This document shows, in pieces, positions 44,540-54,289 of a stretch of DNA of 64,000 bases (positions are counted from its first letter, which is position 1; the number at the start of each line of letters is the position of its first letter). Location of the stretch: positions 1-64,000 of the forward strand of contig NZ_JALJXU010000006.1 of the NCBI RefSeq assembly GCF_024170225.1, given 5' to 3'. Source of the DNA: Streptococcus gallinaceus (GTDB lineage Bacteria; Bacillota; Bacilli; Lactobacillales; Streptococcaceae). A program made the position numbers and the translations under genes. Below the pieces are notes generated by a model. That model ran no database searches. It saw only the letters and a list, made by a program, of their open reading frames with translations, and was not told the origin of the DNA.

Positions 44540-44665
44540 ACAGAGTAGGTGGTTTGCGTTAAGTGTGTGTGGATGGGATGTTGCCGCACAACGAAGCGAA
44601 AGCGCGGTAAACCATTGCATCCGCTGTCAAAGGAAATTCCTAGACAGCTCCAAGTAAAAAGGAGC
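44540..44665 (+). promoter_or_regulatory. tetrahydrofolate riboswitch with ribosome-site sequestering hairpin
   Basis: The aptamer (44540-44627) has the conserved core GGTGGTTTGCG, GTGTGTGTGGATGGGATG and GAAGCGAAAGCGCGG of THF riboswitches, with a closing stem ACAG/CTGT. Downstream, GCTGTC (44623-44628) can pair with GACAGC (44643-44648), while GCTCC (44647-44651) can pair with the ribosome site GGAGC (44661-44665). These are mutually exclusive. Folate binding holds CTGT in the aptamer stem, frees GACAGCTCC to mask the ribosome site, and so should switch translation off. Confidence 0.9.
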
Positions 44666-44669
44666 ATTT

Positions 44670-45227
44670 ATGAAAAACAAAAATCCTCGTGTATCTGTTC
44701 AACTCTTGGCTTCCTTAGCCATGTTGATTGCCTTGACCTTGATTGTGGAGAAATTTTCTATCACGATCATCCCCAAACAATTGGTGGTGGCCTTTACCTT
44801 TATCGTTCATACGGTGATTGGGATGATTGGTGGCCCACTTTGGGGCTTCGTCAGTCTTTTCTTGATTGATATTGTCGATATGCTGACAAAAGGCGGAGCA
44901 GATTTTATCATTTGGTGGACCTTGATGGAAGCAGTCCAAGGCGCCCTCTACGGCTTTTTCTTCTATGGGAAAAAGCTGGATTGGAACAATAAAAAAGATT
45001 GGGTGCATGTAACGGTAGCAATGGCAGTAATCTTGCTATTTGGGACATTTATCTTTACACCACTCTTAATTCAGATTTACTTTGGTGTTCCATTTGTGGC
45101 TCAATTTATCGCAGGTCGTTGGTTGAAAATATTTGAATTACCAATTCGTGTCTTTACGACAATGGCCCTTCTTCCTCAGCTACAACGTATTCCAGAAGTA
45201 CGTAAATTAGCAGGCGTAAAAAAATAA
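44670..45227 (+). CDS. folT: FolT, folate-specific ECF transporter S component
   Basis: A 185-residue membrane protein with about six helices. As an S component it captures folate and works with the shared EcfAA'T module encoded elsewhere. The segment GMIGGPLWGFVSLFLIDIVDM (shown as a region, residues about 50-70) is typical of FolT. Control by a THF riboswitch directly upstream makes the substrate call firm. Confidence 0.93.
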   Translation: MKNKNPRVSVQLLASLAMLIALTLIVEKFSITIIPKQLVVAFTFIVHTVIGMIGGPLWGFVSLFLIDIVDMLTKGGADFIIWWTLMEAVQGALYGFFFYGKKLDWNNKKDWVHVTVAMAVILLFGTFIFTPLLIQIYFGVPFVAQFIAGRWLKIFELPIRVFTTMALLPQLQRIPEVRKLAGVKK

Positions 45228-45230
45228 TGA

Positions 45231-45267
45231 AAAACCCTCCGGCTCATCCCGCCAGAGGGTTCTTTTT
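45231..45267. terminator. bidirectional terminator between folT and pepA
   Basis: AACCCTC pairs with GAGGGTT with further pairing inside the loop, and T6 follows on the plus strand. Confidence 0.85.
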
Positions 45268-46337
45268 TAATATTTCTTGATCAAATCAACTGTTGAACGG
45301 TCTAATTTTTTCACGATGGCTTGCAAGAAAGCTTGAGCCTGTAAGAAATCGTCCATGTTGTAGAGAGTTTGATGAGAGTGGATGTAGCGTGCGCAGACCC
45401 CGATTGTGGTAGATGGGATACCGCTATTTTTAAGATGGGCTGCACCTGCGTCCGTACCACCTTTGGCGCAATAGTATTGGAATTTCACACCAGCTTCCTC
45501 AGCAGTTGTCAAGAGGAAGTCTTTCATGTTTGGTAACATGATGTGTCCTGGGTCGTAGAAACGAAGAAGGGTTCCATCGCCGATTTTTCCTTGGTCTCCA
45601 AAGACGTCGCCGGCTGGTGAGCAGTCAACAGCGAGGAAGATTTCAGGGTCAAATTTTGTGGCAGAAGTATGTCCGCCGCGTAGGCCAACCTCTTCTTGTA
45701 CAGTTGCACCGGCGATGAGTTGGTTATTAAGTTGGGTGCCAGAGAGGCTTTCCAAGAGTTCAGAAACCATCAGTACGCCGTAGCGGTTGTCCCAAGCTTT
45801 TGAGATGACGTTTTTACCGTTGGCAGTCAAGGTTGCTTCGCTTAGAGGGGTGATAGTGTCACCAGGACGTACGCCGTATTCCATAGCTTCTTCTTTAGAA
45901 GTGAATCCAGCGTCAAAAATCACATCACCGATAGCAGGAAGAGCTGCAGCTCCGTTATTGCCACGAGAAAGGTGAGGAGGCATTGAGCCTGAAATGATTG
46001 GAATGTGACGGCCGTCTTGTAGCTGAAGAGTGAAGCGCTGGCTTGATATAACGAGCGGATTCCAACCACCAAGAGCAACAGCGCGGAAAGTTCCGTCTGC
46101 CTTGATATCACTAATCATAAAACCAACTTCATCCATATGGGCTGCGACCATGATGCGCGATGCCTGTTCGGCTTGGCTGTCCTTGATACCAAAGATGCTG
46201 CCCAGACCGTCTGTTTCAATGCGGTCAACGTGCGGCGTGATGCGGTCGCGAAGATAGTTACGAACAGGTCCCTCAAAACCAGAAACGCCTTGAAGCTCTG
46301 TTACTTCCTTGATTTTATCGAATAATTGATTTGTCAT
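45267..46337 (-). CDS. pepA: M42-family glutamyl aminopeptidase (PepA)
   Basis: A 356-residue cobalt/zinc aminopeptidase forming tetrahedral dodecamers, which removes N-terminal Glu or Asp from peptides in the cytoplasm. Metal ligands are visible in AAHMDEVGFM (near residue 67), WDNRYG, QEEVGLRGG (near 213), AVDCSP and HSHQTLYN. The length and start are normal for the family. Confidence 0.94.
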   Translation of the reverse strand: MTNQLFDKIKEVTELQGVSGFEGPVRNYLRDRITPHVDRIETDGLGSIFGIKDSQAEQASRIMVAAHMDEVGFMISDIKADGTFRAVALGGWNPLVISSQRFTLQLQDGRHIPIISGSMPPHLSRGNNGAAALPAIGDVIFDAGFTSKEEAMEYGVRPGDTITPLSEATLTANGKNVISKAWDNRYGVLMVSELLESLSGTQLNNQLIAGATVQEEVGLRGGHTSATKFDPEIFLAVDCSPAGDVFGDQGKIGDGTLLRFYDPGHIMLPNMKDFLLTTAEEAGVKFQYYCAKGGTDAGAAHLKNSGIPSTTIGVCARYIHSHQTLYNMDDFLQAQAFLQAIVKKLDRSTVDLIKKY

Positions 46338-46358
46338 AATGACCTCCTATTGCTATTA

Positions 46359-46381
46359 TTTTACCATGTTTTATGGTAAAA
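46359..46381. promoter_or_regulatory. inverted repeat between pepA and the DUF4651 gene
   Basis: TTTTACCAT/ATGGTAAAA is a perfect 9-bp inverted repeat with a GTTTT centre in a 52-base divergent spacer. It overlaps a TATGGT -10-like element and may be an operator for either gene. Confidence 0.4.
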
Positions 46382-46389
46382 TTGTTTGC

Positions 46390-46674
46390 ATGAACAAGAA
46401 AAAGACAGCTGTTTTAGCAGGAGTCTTGGGGACTGGGATTCTTGCGGCTAGCGCGCGTTATTATATGAAAGTCCAGGAAGAAAAGAAAAAGGCACAGGCT
46501 TTAGTGCAGGTGCGGCAATTTTTTGCGGAACTGGGACCGATTGCTACGGTATTCATTTATGAAGCAGAATCCAGTGCAGATTTGCTAAAAGGAGGCGTAG
46601 TCATGGAAACGGGCCAGGTCTATACTTTTGAAAATCACGCAGGAGAGATTGCCTACGAGGAGGAAGAAAAATGA
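46390..46674 (+). CDS. DUF4651 membrane-anchored small protein
   Basis: A 94-residue protein with an N-terminal membrane segment (KTAVLAGVLGTGILAASARYY) and an acidic soluble tail ending YEEEEK. It matches the DUF4651 family that precedes a thioredoxin gene in streptococci; function unknown. The start ATG 46390 avoids the pepA overlap. The stop overlaps the next start (ATGA), so the two are coupled. Confidence 0.8.
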   Translation: MNKKKTAVLAGVLGTGILAASARYYMKVQEEKKKAQALVQVRQFFAELGPIATVFIYEAESSADLLKGGVVMETGQVYTFENHAGEIAYEEEEK

Positions 46675-46988
46675 TTATTCCAACTAGTTTTGAAGAAATC
46701 GCGTCTTATATCGAAAAAGACCAGAAAACTGTCTTCTTTTTCACAGCAGATTGGTGCCCAGATTGCCAATTTATCTACCTTGCCATGCCCGAAATTGAAG
46801 CAGAGAATCCAGAGTTTACCTTTGTTCGGGTTGACCGTGATGAATTTATAGAAGTGGCTCAGCAATGGGATATCTTCGGGATTCCAAGTTTTGTAGTTGT
46901 GCAAAATGGTCAGGAATTGGGCAGATTTGTCGATAAAAATCGAAAAAGTAAAAAAGAAATTGTAACATTTTTAGAAGGATTGAAATAG
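46671..46988 (+). CDS. thioredoxin-like protein (YtpP type)
   Basis: A 105-residue thioredoxin fold with the redox pair WCPDC (Cys31 to Cys34 region) and the cis-Pro loop GIPSF. The central Pro-Asp differs from the WCGPC of housekeeping thioredoxin and is typical of the YtpP group. It has no signal peptide, so it acts in the cytoplasm. Confidence 0.87.
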   Translation: MIIPTSFEEIASYIEKDQKTVFFFTADWCPDCQFIYLAMPEIEAENPEFTFVRVDRDEFIEVAQQWDIFGIPSFVVVQNGQELGRFVDKNRKSKKEIVTFLEGLK

Positions 46989-47615
46989 ATGATTTTTACA
47001 TATAACAAGGAACATGTCGGTGATACCTTGATGGTTTTGGTCAAGGAAGCGAAGGATGCCAAGCGTACCGTTGAGCGTAAGGGAAATGTAGCGCGTGTCT
47101 ATTTGGAAGAAAACGGGGAGACAGTGGCTTGGAATATCTTTGATCTTTCTACCTTGGTGGAAATCGCAGACCGTGGCCAGGTTTTCTTGACGGACGAGCA
47201 AGTGGCGGTCTTAAATGCTGAGTTAGAAAAAGAAGGTTTCTCTGAGCGCTTGATTAACGATGCTGGACCAAAATTTGTTGTTGCACAAATCAAGGAAATG
47301 GTGGATCATCCAGATAGCGACCACCTCCATATTTGTCAAGTGGAGATCCACGATGGTCAAGTGGTACAAATTGTTTGTGGTGCGCCAAATGCAGCTCAAG
47401 GTTTGAAGACAGTTGCAGCCTTGCCAGGTGCTATGATGCCAAATGGAAGCTTTATCTTCCCAGGTCAATTGCGCGGCGAAGACAGCTTCGGGATGCTATG
47501 TAGTGCGCGTGAGTTGGAATTGCCAAATGCTCCACAAGTACGCGGAATTATTGAACTAGCTGCAGATGCAGAAGTGGGAGCTTCTTTTGATGCAGAGAAA
47601 CATTGGAATGCATAG
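46989..47615 (+). CDS. ytpR: YtpR, tRNA-binding-domain protein
   Basis: A 208-residue protein with a DUF4479 N-terminus and a C-terminal tRNA-binding OB-fold (DHPDSDHLHICQVEI, IVCGAPNA, FGMLCSARELEL) like the EMAP domain of PheT and MetG. It starts at the base after the thioredoxin stop. Its function is not established. Confidence 0.88.
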   Translation: MIFTYNKEHVGDTLMVLVKEAKDAKRTVERKGNVARVYLEENGETVAWNIFDLSTLVEIADRGQVFLTDEQVAVLNAELEKEGFSERLINDAGPKFVVAQIKEMVDHPDSDHLHICQVEIHDGQVVQIVCGAPNAAQGLKTVAALPGAMMPNGSFIFPGQLRGEDSFGMLCSARELELPNAPQVRGIIELAADAEVGASFDAEKHWNA

Positions 47616-47616
47616 A

Positions 47617-47645
47617 TAAAAAGACGAATCGTTCCGTCTTTTTTA
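47617..47645. terminator. bidirectional terminator after ytpR
   Basis: AAAAGACG pairs with CGTCTTTT, with T6 on the plus strand and A5 on the other side. Confidence 0.85.
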
Positions 47646-48416
47646 GTTGATTAAGCACTCTTGAATTGCCAGCTTCAAATTTTCAGATAACTGATTTTCC
47701 TTATCCAAGTCTAGATAAATTTTCTGAAAAAAATGCTGGAAATTGAGATAGGCGAAATAGTCTTGCGGTTCTTGATTTGGAAGAGTAGTCGTTTTTAAGA
47801 AGTCAATCAACTCTTCTGGAGACAATTTTTCCGATAAGATTAACTGAACAATGACATTTGCCAATCGCTGGTCTTCGCCAGCAGAAAACGTTTTTGTTTG
47901 CTTTTGGAAAACGGATAGGACACTTTGCCAGACCTTGTCCAAGTCTTCCTTTGGAAAATCTGGATGACAGGCTGCTGTCAGGAGGAAGTCGGCTCCGTGA
48001 GCGATGGCATGTAGCCAGCCCAGTTGCTCGTCCCAACCTCGGCTATCTGTTTCATTTGATAGAAATTGCAGAGCGGCTTGGAAAAGTTGCACTTTGTCTG
48101 TTGTAGTTAGTCTATTTTCATAAGGGCTTCCCTCTAGACTATCCACATATAGAAATAGAGCTAGAACTAAGGCTGTAAAAGACCGAGTGGGCGTGTGGGG
48201 ACTTGTGACACTTCCGTGTTCCCAGAGTTGCTGAAGTAGCCAATGATAATCTTCTGGCGTTAATAAGGCATCTAGTATGGCATGGCAAAAGCTAGCATAG
48301 ACCAGCTCGTCACGGATTTGGGGATTTTCGTCACCGATATGCTCGATGAGCCAAGTCAGTTGCTCTTGGGAATAATTTTCGTTCATTTCCAGTTGCTTCT
48401 GTAAGATTTCTTTCAT
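47643..48416 (-). CDS. DUF2785 domain protein
   Basis: A 257-residue, largely helical soluble protein of the DUF2785 family; features include GWDEQLGWLHAIAHGADFLL (residues about 129-148). Function unknown. It lies 9 bases after the neighbouring methyltransferase gene on the same strand and is probably co-transcribed. Confidence 0.78.
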   Translation of the reverse strand: MKEILQKQLEMNENYSQEQLTWLIEHIGDENPQIRDELVYASFCHAILDALLTPEDYHWLLQQLWEHGSVTSPHTPTRSFTALVLALFLYVDSLEGSPYENRLTTTDKVQLFQAALQFLSNETDSRGWDEQLGWLHAIAHGADFLLTAACHPDFPKEDLDKVWQSVLSVFQKQTKTFSAGEDQRLANVIVQLILSEKLSPEELIDFLKTTTLPNQEPQDYFAYLNFQHFFQKIYLDLDKENQLSENLKLAIQECLIN

Positions 48417-48425
48417 AATTTCCTC

Positions 48426-49133
48426 CTATTTCCTCAACCAAACATGCTGCAAAAAGCTAATGTCCTTGTAAGGAGTTTGGTCGCAGACGGCGAGTTCGAC
48501 TTTGGTCATTTTTTCTAGCCAGCCGGGTTCGGTTTTGAAGTGATTGGGCTGCAGGCTATAAAATGTACGGATGGCTTGGTAGTTTTCTAGCTCCAAACCT
48601 GATAGCTCAAGCAATTCGTCTAAGGAGTAGGTGCTGCCTTGGGCGAATGATTGACTGTGGAAGTCACCGCCAGCTAGCAAGTCTAGTGCGGTATCGACAT
48701 CGTTTGAAAAAACGACGTTTTGGAGCACTTTCCCGACTTGATTGTGCTTGATGATGGATAACTTACCGTCGTCTTTGAGCAGACGGTTGAATTCTGCGAG
48801 ATAATTCGGACGTTCAGCCGGAGCGACGTATTCTAGCACATTGTGGCAGGTGATGACATCGAAACTCTTATCCGGAAAAGCAGCTAGTTTCTCTAGACTT
48901 CCTAATACTTTTTGGTAATCGGTCTCTGTTTCTATATCCAGCATATCTGCATTGGGTTCGACGGCGGTCACCTGATTTTTCTTTGCCAAAAATTGACTAA
49001 CCAGTCCAAAACCAGCTCCAAAATCTAAGGTTTGTTTATCTTCTAGATGTGCAAGTTGTGCAAAGGTGATTTCGTACTGAATCTTCCCCCACGGCTGTTC
49101 CAACATAGCACGATAATTTTCGAGATTGACCAT
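48426..49133 (-). CDS. class I SAM-dependent methyltransferase
   Basis: A 235-residue methyltransferase with SAM motif I TLDFGAGFGLVSQFLA near residue 35 and motif IV DVITCHNVLEYV near 93. The substrate is unknown; the Methyltransf_11-like fold fits a small-molecule or tRNA enzyme. It is the promoter-proximal gene of a two-gene minus-strand unit. Confidence 0.82.
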   Translation of the reverse strand: MVNLENYRAMLEQPWGKIQYEITFAQLAHLEDKQTLDFGAGFGLVSQFLAKKNQVTAVEPNADMLDIETETDYQKVLGSLEKLAAFPDKSFDVITCHNVLEYVAPAERPNYLAEFNRLLKDDGKLSIIKHNQVGKVLQNVVFSNDVDTALDLLAGGDFHSQSFAQGSTYSLDELLELSGLELENYQAIRTFYSLQPNHFKTEPGWLEKMTKVELAVCDQTPYKDISFLQHVWLRK

Positions 49134-49195
49134 ATTTGCCTCCTTTTGAAAAATTATAACAAAAATAGTCTAAAAAGGAGATTTTTCACAGAATT

Positions 49196-49203
49196 TGCGA
49201 ATA
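49196..49203 (+). promoter_or_regulatory. ComX (CIN) box of ssbB
   Basis: TGCGAATA lies 20 bases before the ssbB ATG, sharing the CGAATA core with the comG box. It marks ssbB as a late competence gene. Confidence 0.75.
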
Positions 49204-49223
49204 AATAGATAGGAGGATGAAAA

Positions 49224-49619
49224 ATGTACAATAAAGTTATCTTGATTGGTCGCTTGACAGCGACTCCTGAAGTAAGCCAGACCCCAAATAAGAAAAGCGT
49301 CGCCCGTGTGACCGTCGCTGTCAATCGCAGATTCAAGGCAGAAAATGGTGAGCGAGAAGCTGATTTTATCAACGTTGTTTTCTGGGGAAAACTGGCAGAT
49401 ACCTTGGCAAGTTATGGAACAAAGGGCAGCTTGATTTCCTTGGATGGCGAATTGCGGACTCGCAAGTATGAAAAGGATGGACAAACCCGATATGTAACAG
49501 AAGTGATTGGTTCCAGCTTCCAACTGCTCGAAAGCCGAGCGCAGCGAGCTATGCGAGAAAATAATGTCGCGGAAGATTTAGCTGATTTGGTCTTGGAAGA
49601 GGAAGACCTCCCTTTTTAA
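49224..49619 (+). CDS. ssbB: SsbB, competence-induced single-stranded DNA-binding protein
   Basis: A 131-residue OB-fold protein that protects incoming single strands during transformation. The N-terminus MYNKVILIGRLTATPEV and the short acidic C-terminal tip EEEDLPF, which docks partner proteins, are clear. It is shorter than housekeeping Ssb because the Gly/Gln-rich linker is missing. The CIN box upstream confirms the competence paralogue. Confidence 0.92.
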   Translation: MYNKVILIGRLTATPEVSQTPNKKSVARVTVAVNRRFKAENGEREADFINVVFWGKLADTLASYGTKGSLISLDGELRTRKYEKDGQTRYVTEVIGSSFQLLESRAQRAMRENNVAEDLADLVLEEEDLPF

Positions 49620-49628
49620 GTCATCATT

Positions 49629-49652
49629 AAAAAGAGGAAATTTCCTCTTTTT
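49629..49652. terminator. ssbB terminator
   Basis: A perfect 24-base palindrome of AAAAAGAGGAAA and its complement, with little or no loop. Confidence 0.8.
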
Positions 49653-49688
49653 AGTTTGGGCAAAATTTCTAAAATCATGATGTATTTC

Positions 49689-49755
49689 TTGACTATTTTT
49701 GACCGAGTGATACAATAAGAAATGTGAATTAGCACTCGAGACAAAAGAGTGCTAA
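49689..49755 (+). promoter_or_regulatory. groESL promoter with CIRCE operator
   Basis: TTGACT (49689-49694) and TACAAT (49711-49716) with a 16-base spacer. The CIRCE element TTAGCACTC-N9-GAGTGCTAA (49729-49755) is perfect. HrcA binds it and releases on heat or unfolded-protein stress. No CtsR heptads were noticed. Confidence 0.95.
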
Positions 49756-49784
49756 AAAGTATAAAAAATCAAGGGAGGAATCTT

Positions 49785-50069
49785 ATGTTAAAACCATTAG
49801 GCGACCGAGTGGTCGTAAAATTTGAAGAAGTTGAAGAGCAAACAGCAGGCGGCTTTGTCCTTGCAGGAAAATCACATGAAGCGACAAAGAAAGCGACCGT
49901 TGTAGCGATTGGTCAAGGTCTGCGCACCTTGAATGGTGATTTGATTGCACCGAGCGTAGCAGTTGATGATCTGGTACTTGTGGAAAATGGCGCAGGGATT
50001 GACATCAAGGACGGAGACGAAAAACTCGCTATTGTCCGTGAAAGTGACATTTTGGCAATCTTGGGCTAA
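49785..50069 (+). CDS. groES: GroES co-chaperonin
   Basis: A 94-residue subunit of the heptameric lid for GroEL. The mobile loop ([16 protein letters not shown], residues about 16-31) and the [10 protein letters not shown] start are canonical. ATG 49785 has GGGAGG at 8 bases; an earlier in-frame start lies within the CIRCE region and is rejected. Confidence 0.97.
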   Translation: MLKPLGDRVVVKFEEVEEQTAGGFVLAGKSHEATKKATVVAIGQGLRTLNGDLIAPSVAVDDLVLVENGAGIDIKDGDEKLAIVRESDILAILG

Positions 50070-50119
50070 TCAAAGCTCTTTAAGTTTGACAATAGAAATA
50101 GTAAGTAAATAGTAAGTAA

Positions 50120-51754
<1,635 letters not shown>

Positions 51755-51769
51755 GTCTATAAATTACAT

Positions 51770-51795
51770 AAAAGCTGTCTTTGGGACGGCTTTTT
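51770..51795 (+). terminator. groESL terminator
   Basis: AAAAGCTGTC pairs with GACGGCTTTT through G-U pairs, followed by a T run. Confidence 0.85.
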
Positions 51796-51893
51796 GTTTT
51801 GCCCAACTTTCTAGTATTCTGATAAAAAGTAGCCTACCAAAATGAATTATCACTAATTCAACCTTTTTCAAAGTCAAACAAAAATGAAAATGT

Positions 51894-51899
51894 TATAAT
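51894..51899 (+). promoter_or_regulatory. adh promoter -10
   Basis: TGTTATAAT is an extended -10 located 25 bases before the alcohol dehydrogenase start. Confidence 0.6.
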
Positions 51900-51924
51900 A
51901 GATAAAAATGAATGGAGAAACGAA

Positions 51925-52971
51925 ATGAAATCAGCTATTTTTGTAAAATCAGGTCAAGTTGCAGTTGCAGAAATTGATAAACCAACTATTCTTGAAGAAG
52001 ACGACGCAGTTATCCGAGTGGTGCGCTCTTGTGTATGTGGCTCAGACTTGTGGGCTTATCGCGGAGATGACAACAAAGCAGAGCACTCAGCAAACAGTGG
52101 GCATGAAATCATCGGTATCGTCGAGGCAGTGGGTAGCGACATCAATACCGTGAAACCGGGAGATTTTGTCATTGCGCCATTCACACATGGCTGCGGTCAT
52201 TGTGCGGCTTGCCGTGCAGGATTTGAAGGAGGTTGTCAAAGTCATACTTATGCAACGAATTTTAGTGGCGGTTACCAAGCAGAATACGTGCGCTATACCC
52301 ACGCAGATTGGTCTCTGGTCAAGGTTCCGGGTCAGCCAAGCGACTACAGTGAAGGCATGATTAAGTCCTTCCTTGCCTTGGCGGATGTGATGCCGACTGG
52401 CTACCATGCGGCACGTGTTGCCAATGTTCAAGCTGGAGATACGGTTGCTGTCGTAGGTGATGGAGCGGTGGGGCTATGTGCTGTTATCGCTGCCAAGATG
52501 CGGGGCGCTAAGCGCATTATCATGATGAGTCGCCATGAAGATCGTCAAAAACTTGCAATTGAATTTGGAGCGACTGATATTGTTGCCGAACGAGGCGAAG
52601 AAGGTGTTGCTAAAGTTCTTGAATTGACAAATGGTGCTGGTGTAGATGCAGCCTTGGAATGTGTCGGAACTCACCTGTCTACTGAGACAGCAATTAAGAT
52701 TGCTCGACCAGGAGCAGCTGTTGGACGTGTCGGACTTCCCCATACAAAAGATGTCAACATGGGCGACTATTTCGGTAAAAATATTATCTTCGCAGGAGGC
52801 CCTGCTTCTGTAACAACCTATAATAAAAGTGTCCTCTTAAAAGCGGTCTTAGATGGAGAAATCAATCCTGGGAAAGTCTTCACAGCTACATATCACTTAG
52901 ATGACGTCAACCAAGCCTACCAAGATATGCATGACCGTAAAACTATCAAGGCTATGCTCACAATGGATTAA
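51925..52971 (+). CDS. zinc-dependent medium-chain alcohol dehydrogenase
   Basis: A 348-residue MDR oxidoreductase. The catalytic zinc ligands are Cys in CVCGSDLWAYRG near residue 38 and GHE near 61; the structural zinc site is CGHCAACRAGFEGGC (residues about 91-105). A Rossmann fold starts at VAVVGDGAVGLCAV near 175. The substrate is not evident; the family includes secondary alcohol and polyol dehydrogenases. It appears monocistronic, between groEL and rpsL. Confidence 0.88.
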   Translation: MKSAIFVKSGQVAVAEIDKPTILEEDDAVIRVVRSCVCGSDLWAYRGDDNKAEHSANSGHEIIGIVEAVGSDINTVKPGDFVIAPFTHGCGHCAACRAGFEGGCQSHTYATNFSGGYQAEYVRYTHADWSLVKVPGQPSDYSEGMIKSFLALADVMPTGYHAARVANVQAGDTVAVVGDGAVGLCAVIAAKMRGAKRIIMMSRHEDRQKLAIEFGATDIVAERGEEGVAKVLELTNGAGVDAALECVGTHLSTETAIKIARPGAAVGRVGLPHTKDVNMGDYFGKNIIFAGGPASVTTYNKSVLLKAVLDGEINPGKVFTATYHLDDVNQAYQDMHDRKTIKAMLTMD

Positions 52972-52987
52972 AAACAAGAAAAAATCA

Positions 52988-53155
52988 TTGACAAAGAGTG
53001 CTGTCTATGCTATTATGATAGACGGTACTTTTTACTTTTGGTCTCTCAAAAGTGTACAGAGACGTGCTGACAATTGTTGCAAAAGTGCACACAGATAGGA
53101 ACTGTCACCAAGTGTCCTATCAACCAAAAATAAAAAAATATACAGGAGAATGTAG
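52988..53155 (+). promoter_or_regulatory. rpsL-rpsG promoter and structured leader
   Basis: TTGACA (52988-52993), a 17-base spacer and an extended -10 TGCTATTAT ending at 53016. The leader of about 130 nt contains GTCTCT/AGAGAC (53041-53063) and GATAGGA/TCCTATC (53093-53122) hairpins. Such folds before ribosomal protein genes often serve autoregulation; no known motif was recognised. Confidence 0.65.
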
Positions 53156-53569
53156 ATGCCTACAATTAACCAATTGGTTCGCAAACCGCGTAAATCAAAA
53201 GTAGAAAAATCAGATTCACCAGCTTTGAACGTTGGTTACAACAGCCGTAAAAAAGTTCAAACAAACGTTTCATCACCACAAAAACGCGGTGTTGCAACTC
53301 GTGTCGGAACAATGACACCTAAAAAACCTAACTCAGCCCTTCGTAAATTCGCTCGTGTACGTTTGAGCAACCTTATCGAAGTTACAGCTTACATCCCAGG
53401 TATCGGTCACAACTTGCAAGAACACAGCGTAGTATTGCTTCGCGGTGGACGTGTAAAAGACCTTCCAGGGGTACGTTATCATATTGTTCGTGGTGCACTT
53501 GATACTGCAGGTGTAACTGATCGTAAACAAGGCCGTTCTAAATACGGTACTAAACGTCCAAAAGGGTAA
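53156..53569 (+). CDS. rpsL: ribosomal protein S12
   Basis: A 137-residue small-subunit protein at the decoding site. [17 protein letters not shown] and the streptomycin-sensitive Lys56 and Lys101-type positions are the unmutated residues as far as I can tell ([16 protein letters not shown]). It is the first gene of the str cluster, followed by rpsG. Confidence 0.98.
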   Translation: MPTINQLVRKPRKSKVEKSDSPALNVGYNSRKKVQTNVSSPQKRGVATRVGTMTPKKPNSALRKFARVRLSNLIEVTAYIPGIGHNLQEHSVVLLRGGRVKDLPGVRYHIVRGALDTAGVTDRKQGRSKYGTKRPKG

Positions 53570-53587
53570 GAAGGGAGAATTCGTTAA

Positions 53588-54058
53588 ATGAGTCGTAAAA
53601 ATCAAGCGCCTAAGCGCGAAGTATTGCCAGATCCATTGTACAACTCAAAATTGGTAACTCGTTTGATCAACCGTCTTATGCTTGATGGTAAACGTGGTAC
53701 TGCTGCATCAATTGTTTACGGTGCTTTTGAACAAATCAAAGAAGCTACTGGAAATGAGCCACTTGAAGTATTTGAAACAGCAATGGAAAACATCATGCCT
53801 GTACTTGAAGTACGTGCACGTCGTGTCGGTGGTTCTAACTACCAAGTCCCAGTTGAAGTTCGTCCAGAACGTCGTACAACATTGGGTCTTCGTTGGTTGG
53901 TAACAATCGCTCGTAACCGTGGTGAGCACACTATGGTTGACCGTCTTGCAAAAGAAATCATGGACGCAGCTAACAACACAGGTGCATCTGTTAAGAAACG
54001 TGAAGATACTCACCGTATGGCAGAAGCAAACCGTGCGTTTGCACACTTCCGCTGGTAA
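53588..54058 (+). CDS. rpsG: ribosomal protein S7
   Basis: A 156-residue protein that nucleates folding of the 16S 3' domain and sits near the E site. The sequence is full length from [16 protein letters not shown] to FAHFRW. It is co-transcribed with rpsL; a terminator separates it from fusA. Confidence 0.98.
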   Translation: MSRKNQAPKREVLPDPLYNSKLVTRLINRLMLDGKRGTAASIVYGAFEQIKEATGNEPLEVFETAMENIMPVLEVRARRVGGSNYQVPVEVRPERRTTLGLRWLVTIARNRGEHTMVDRLAKEIMDAANNTGASVKKREDTHRMAEANRAFAHFRW

Positions 54059-54205
54059 GATAGGATGTGAGGATGTTAAGAAAATTCAAGGAAAAATAGG
54101 AAATCTGACGAAGTGCCTAAAAGCTCTAGGAAGATTTATCATTTTTCCAGAATTTGTAGTCCGAACTCAACTAGATTCAATTCATGTAAAAGCGAATATT
54201 TATAG

Positions 54206-54251
54206 AACGGGTAGGTCCTGCCTATCCGTTTTTTATAAATAATGGTATAAT
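54206..54251 (+). terminator. rpsLG terminator followed by fusA promoter
   Basis: AACGGGTAGG/CCTATCCGTT (54206-54215 with 54221-54230) runs into T6. An extended -10 TGGTATAAT (54243-54251) for fusA follows directly. The rest of the rpsG-fusA gap (54059-54205) shows no gene. Confidence 0.82.
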
Positions 54252-54289
54252 AAGAAGTAAACTAAAAATTTTATAGGAGAAACAACCTC

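Noticed and set aside
50097..50118. Tandem ATAGTAAGTA repeat before groEL as a regulatory site
   Set aside because: It is only two short AT-rich units, lies between co-transcribed genes and matches no known operator.
53919..54242. A further gene after rpsG
   Set aside because: The frame overlaps rpsG out of phase and ends inside the terminator; codon usage is not that of a gene.
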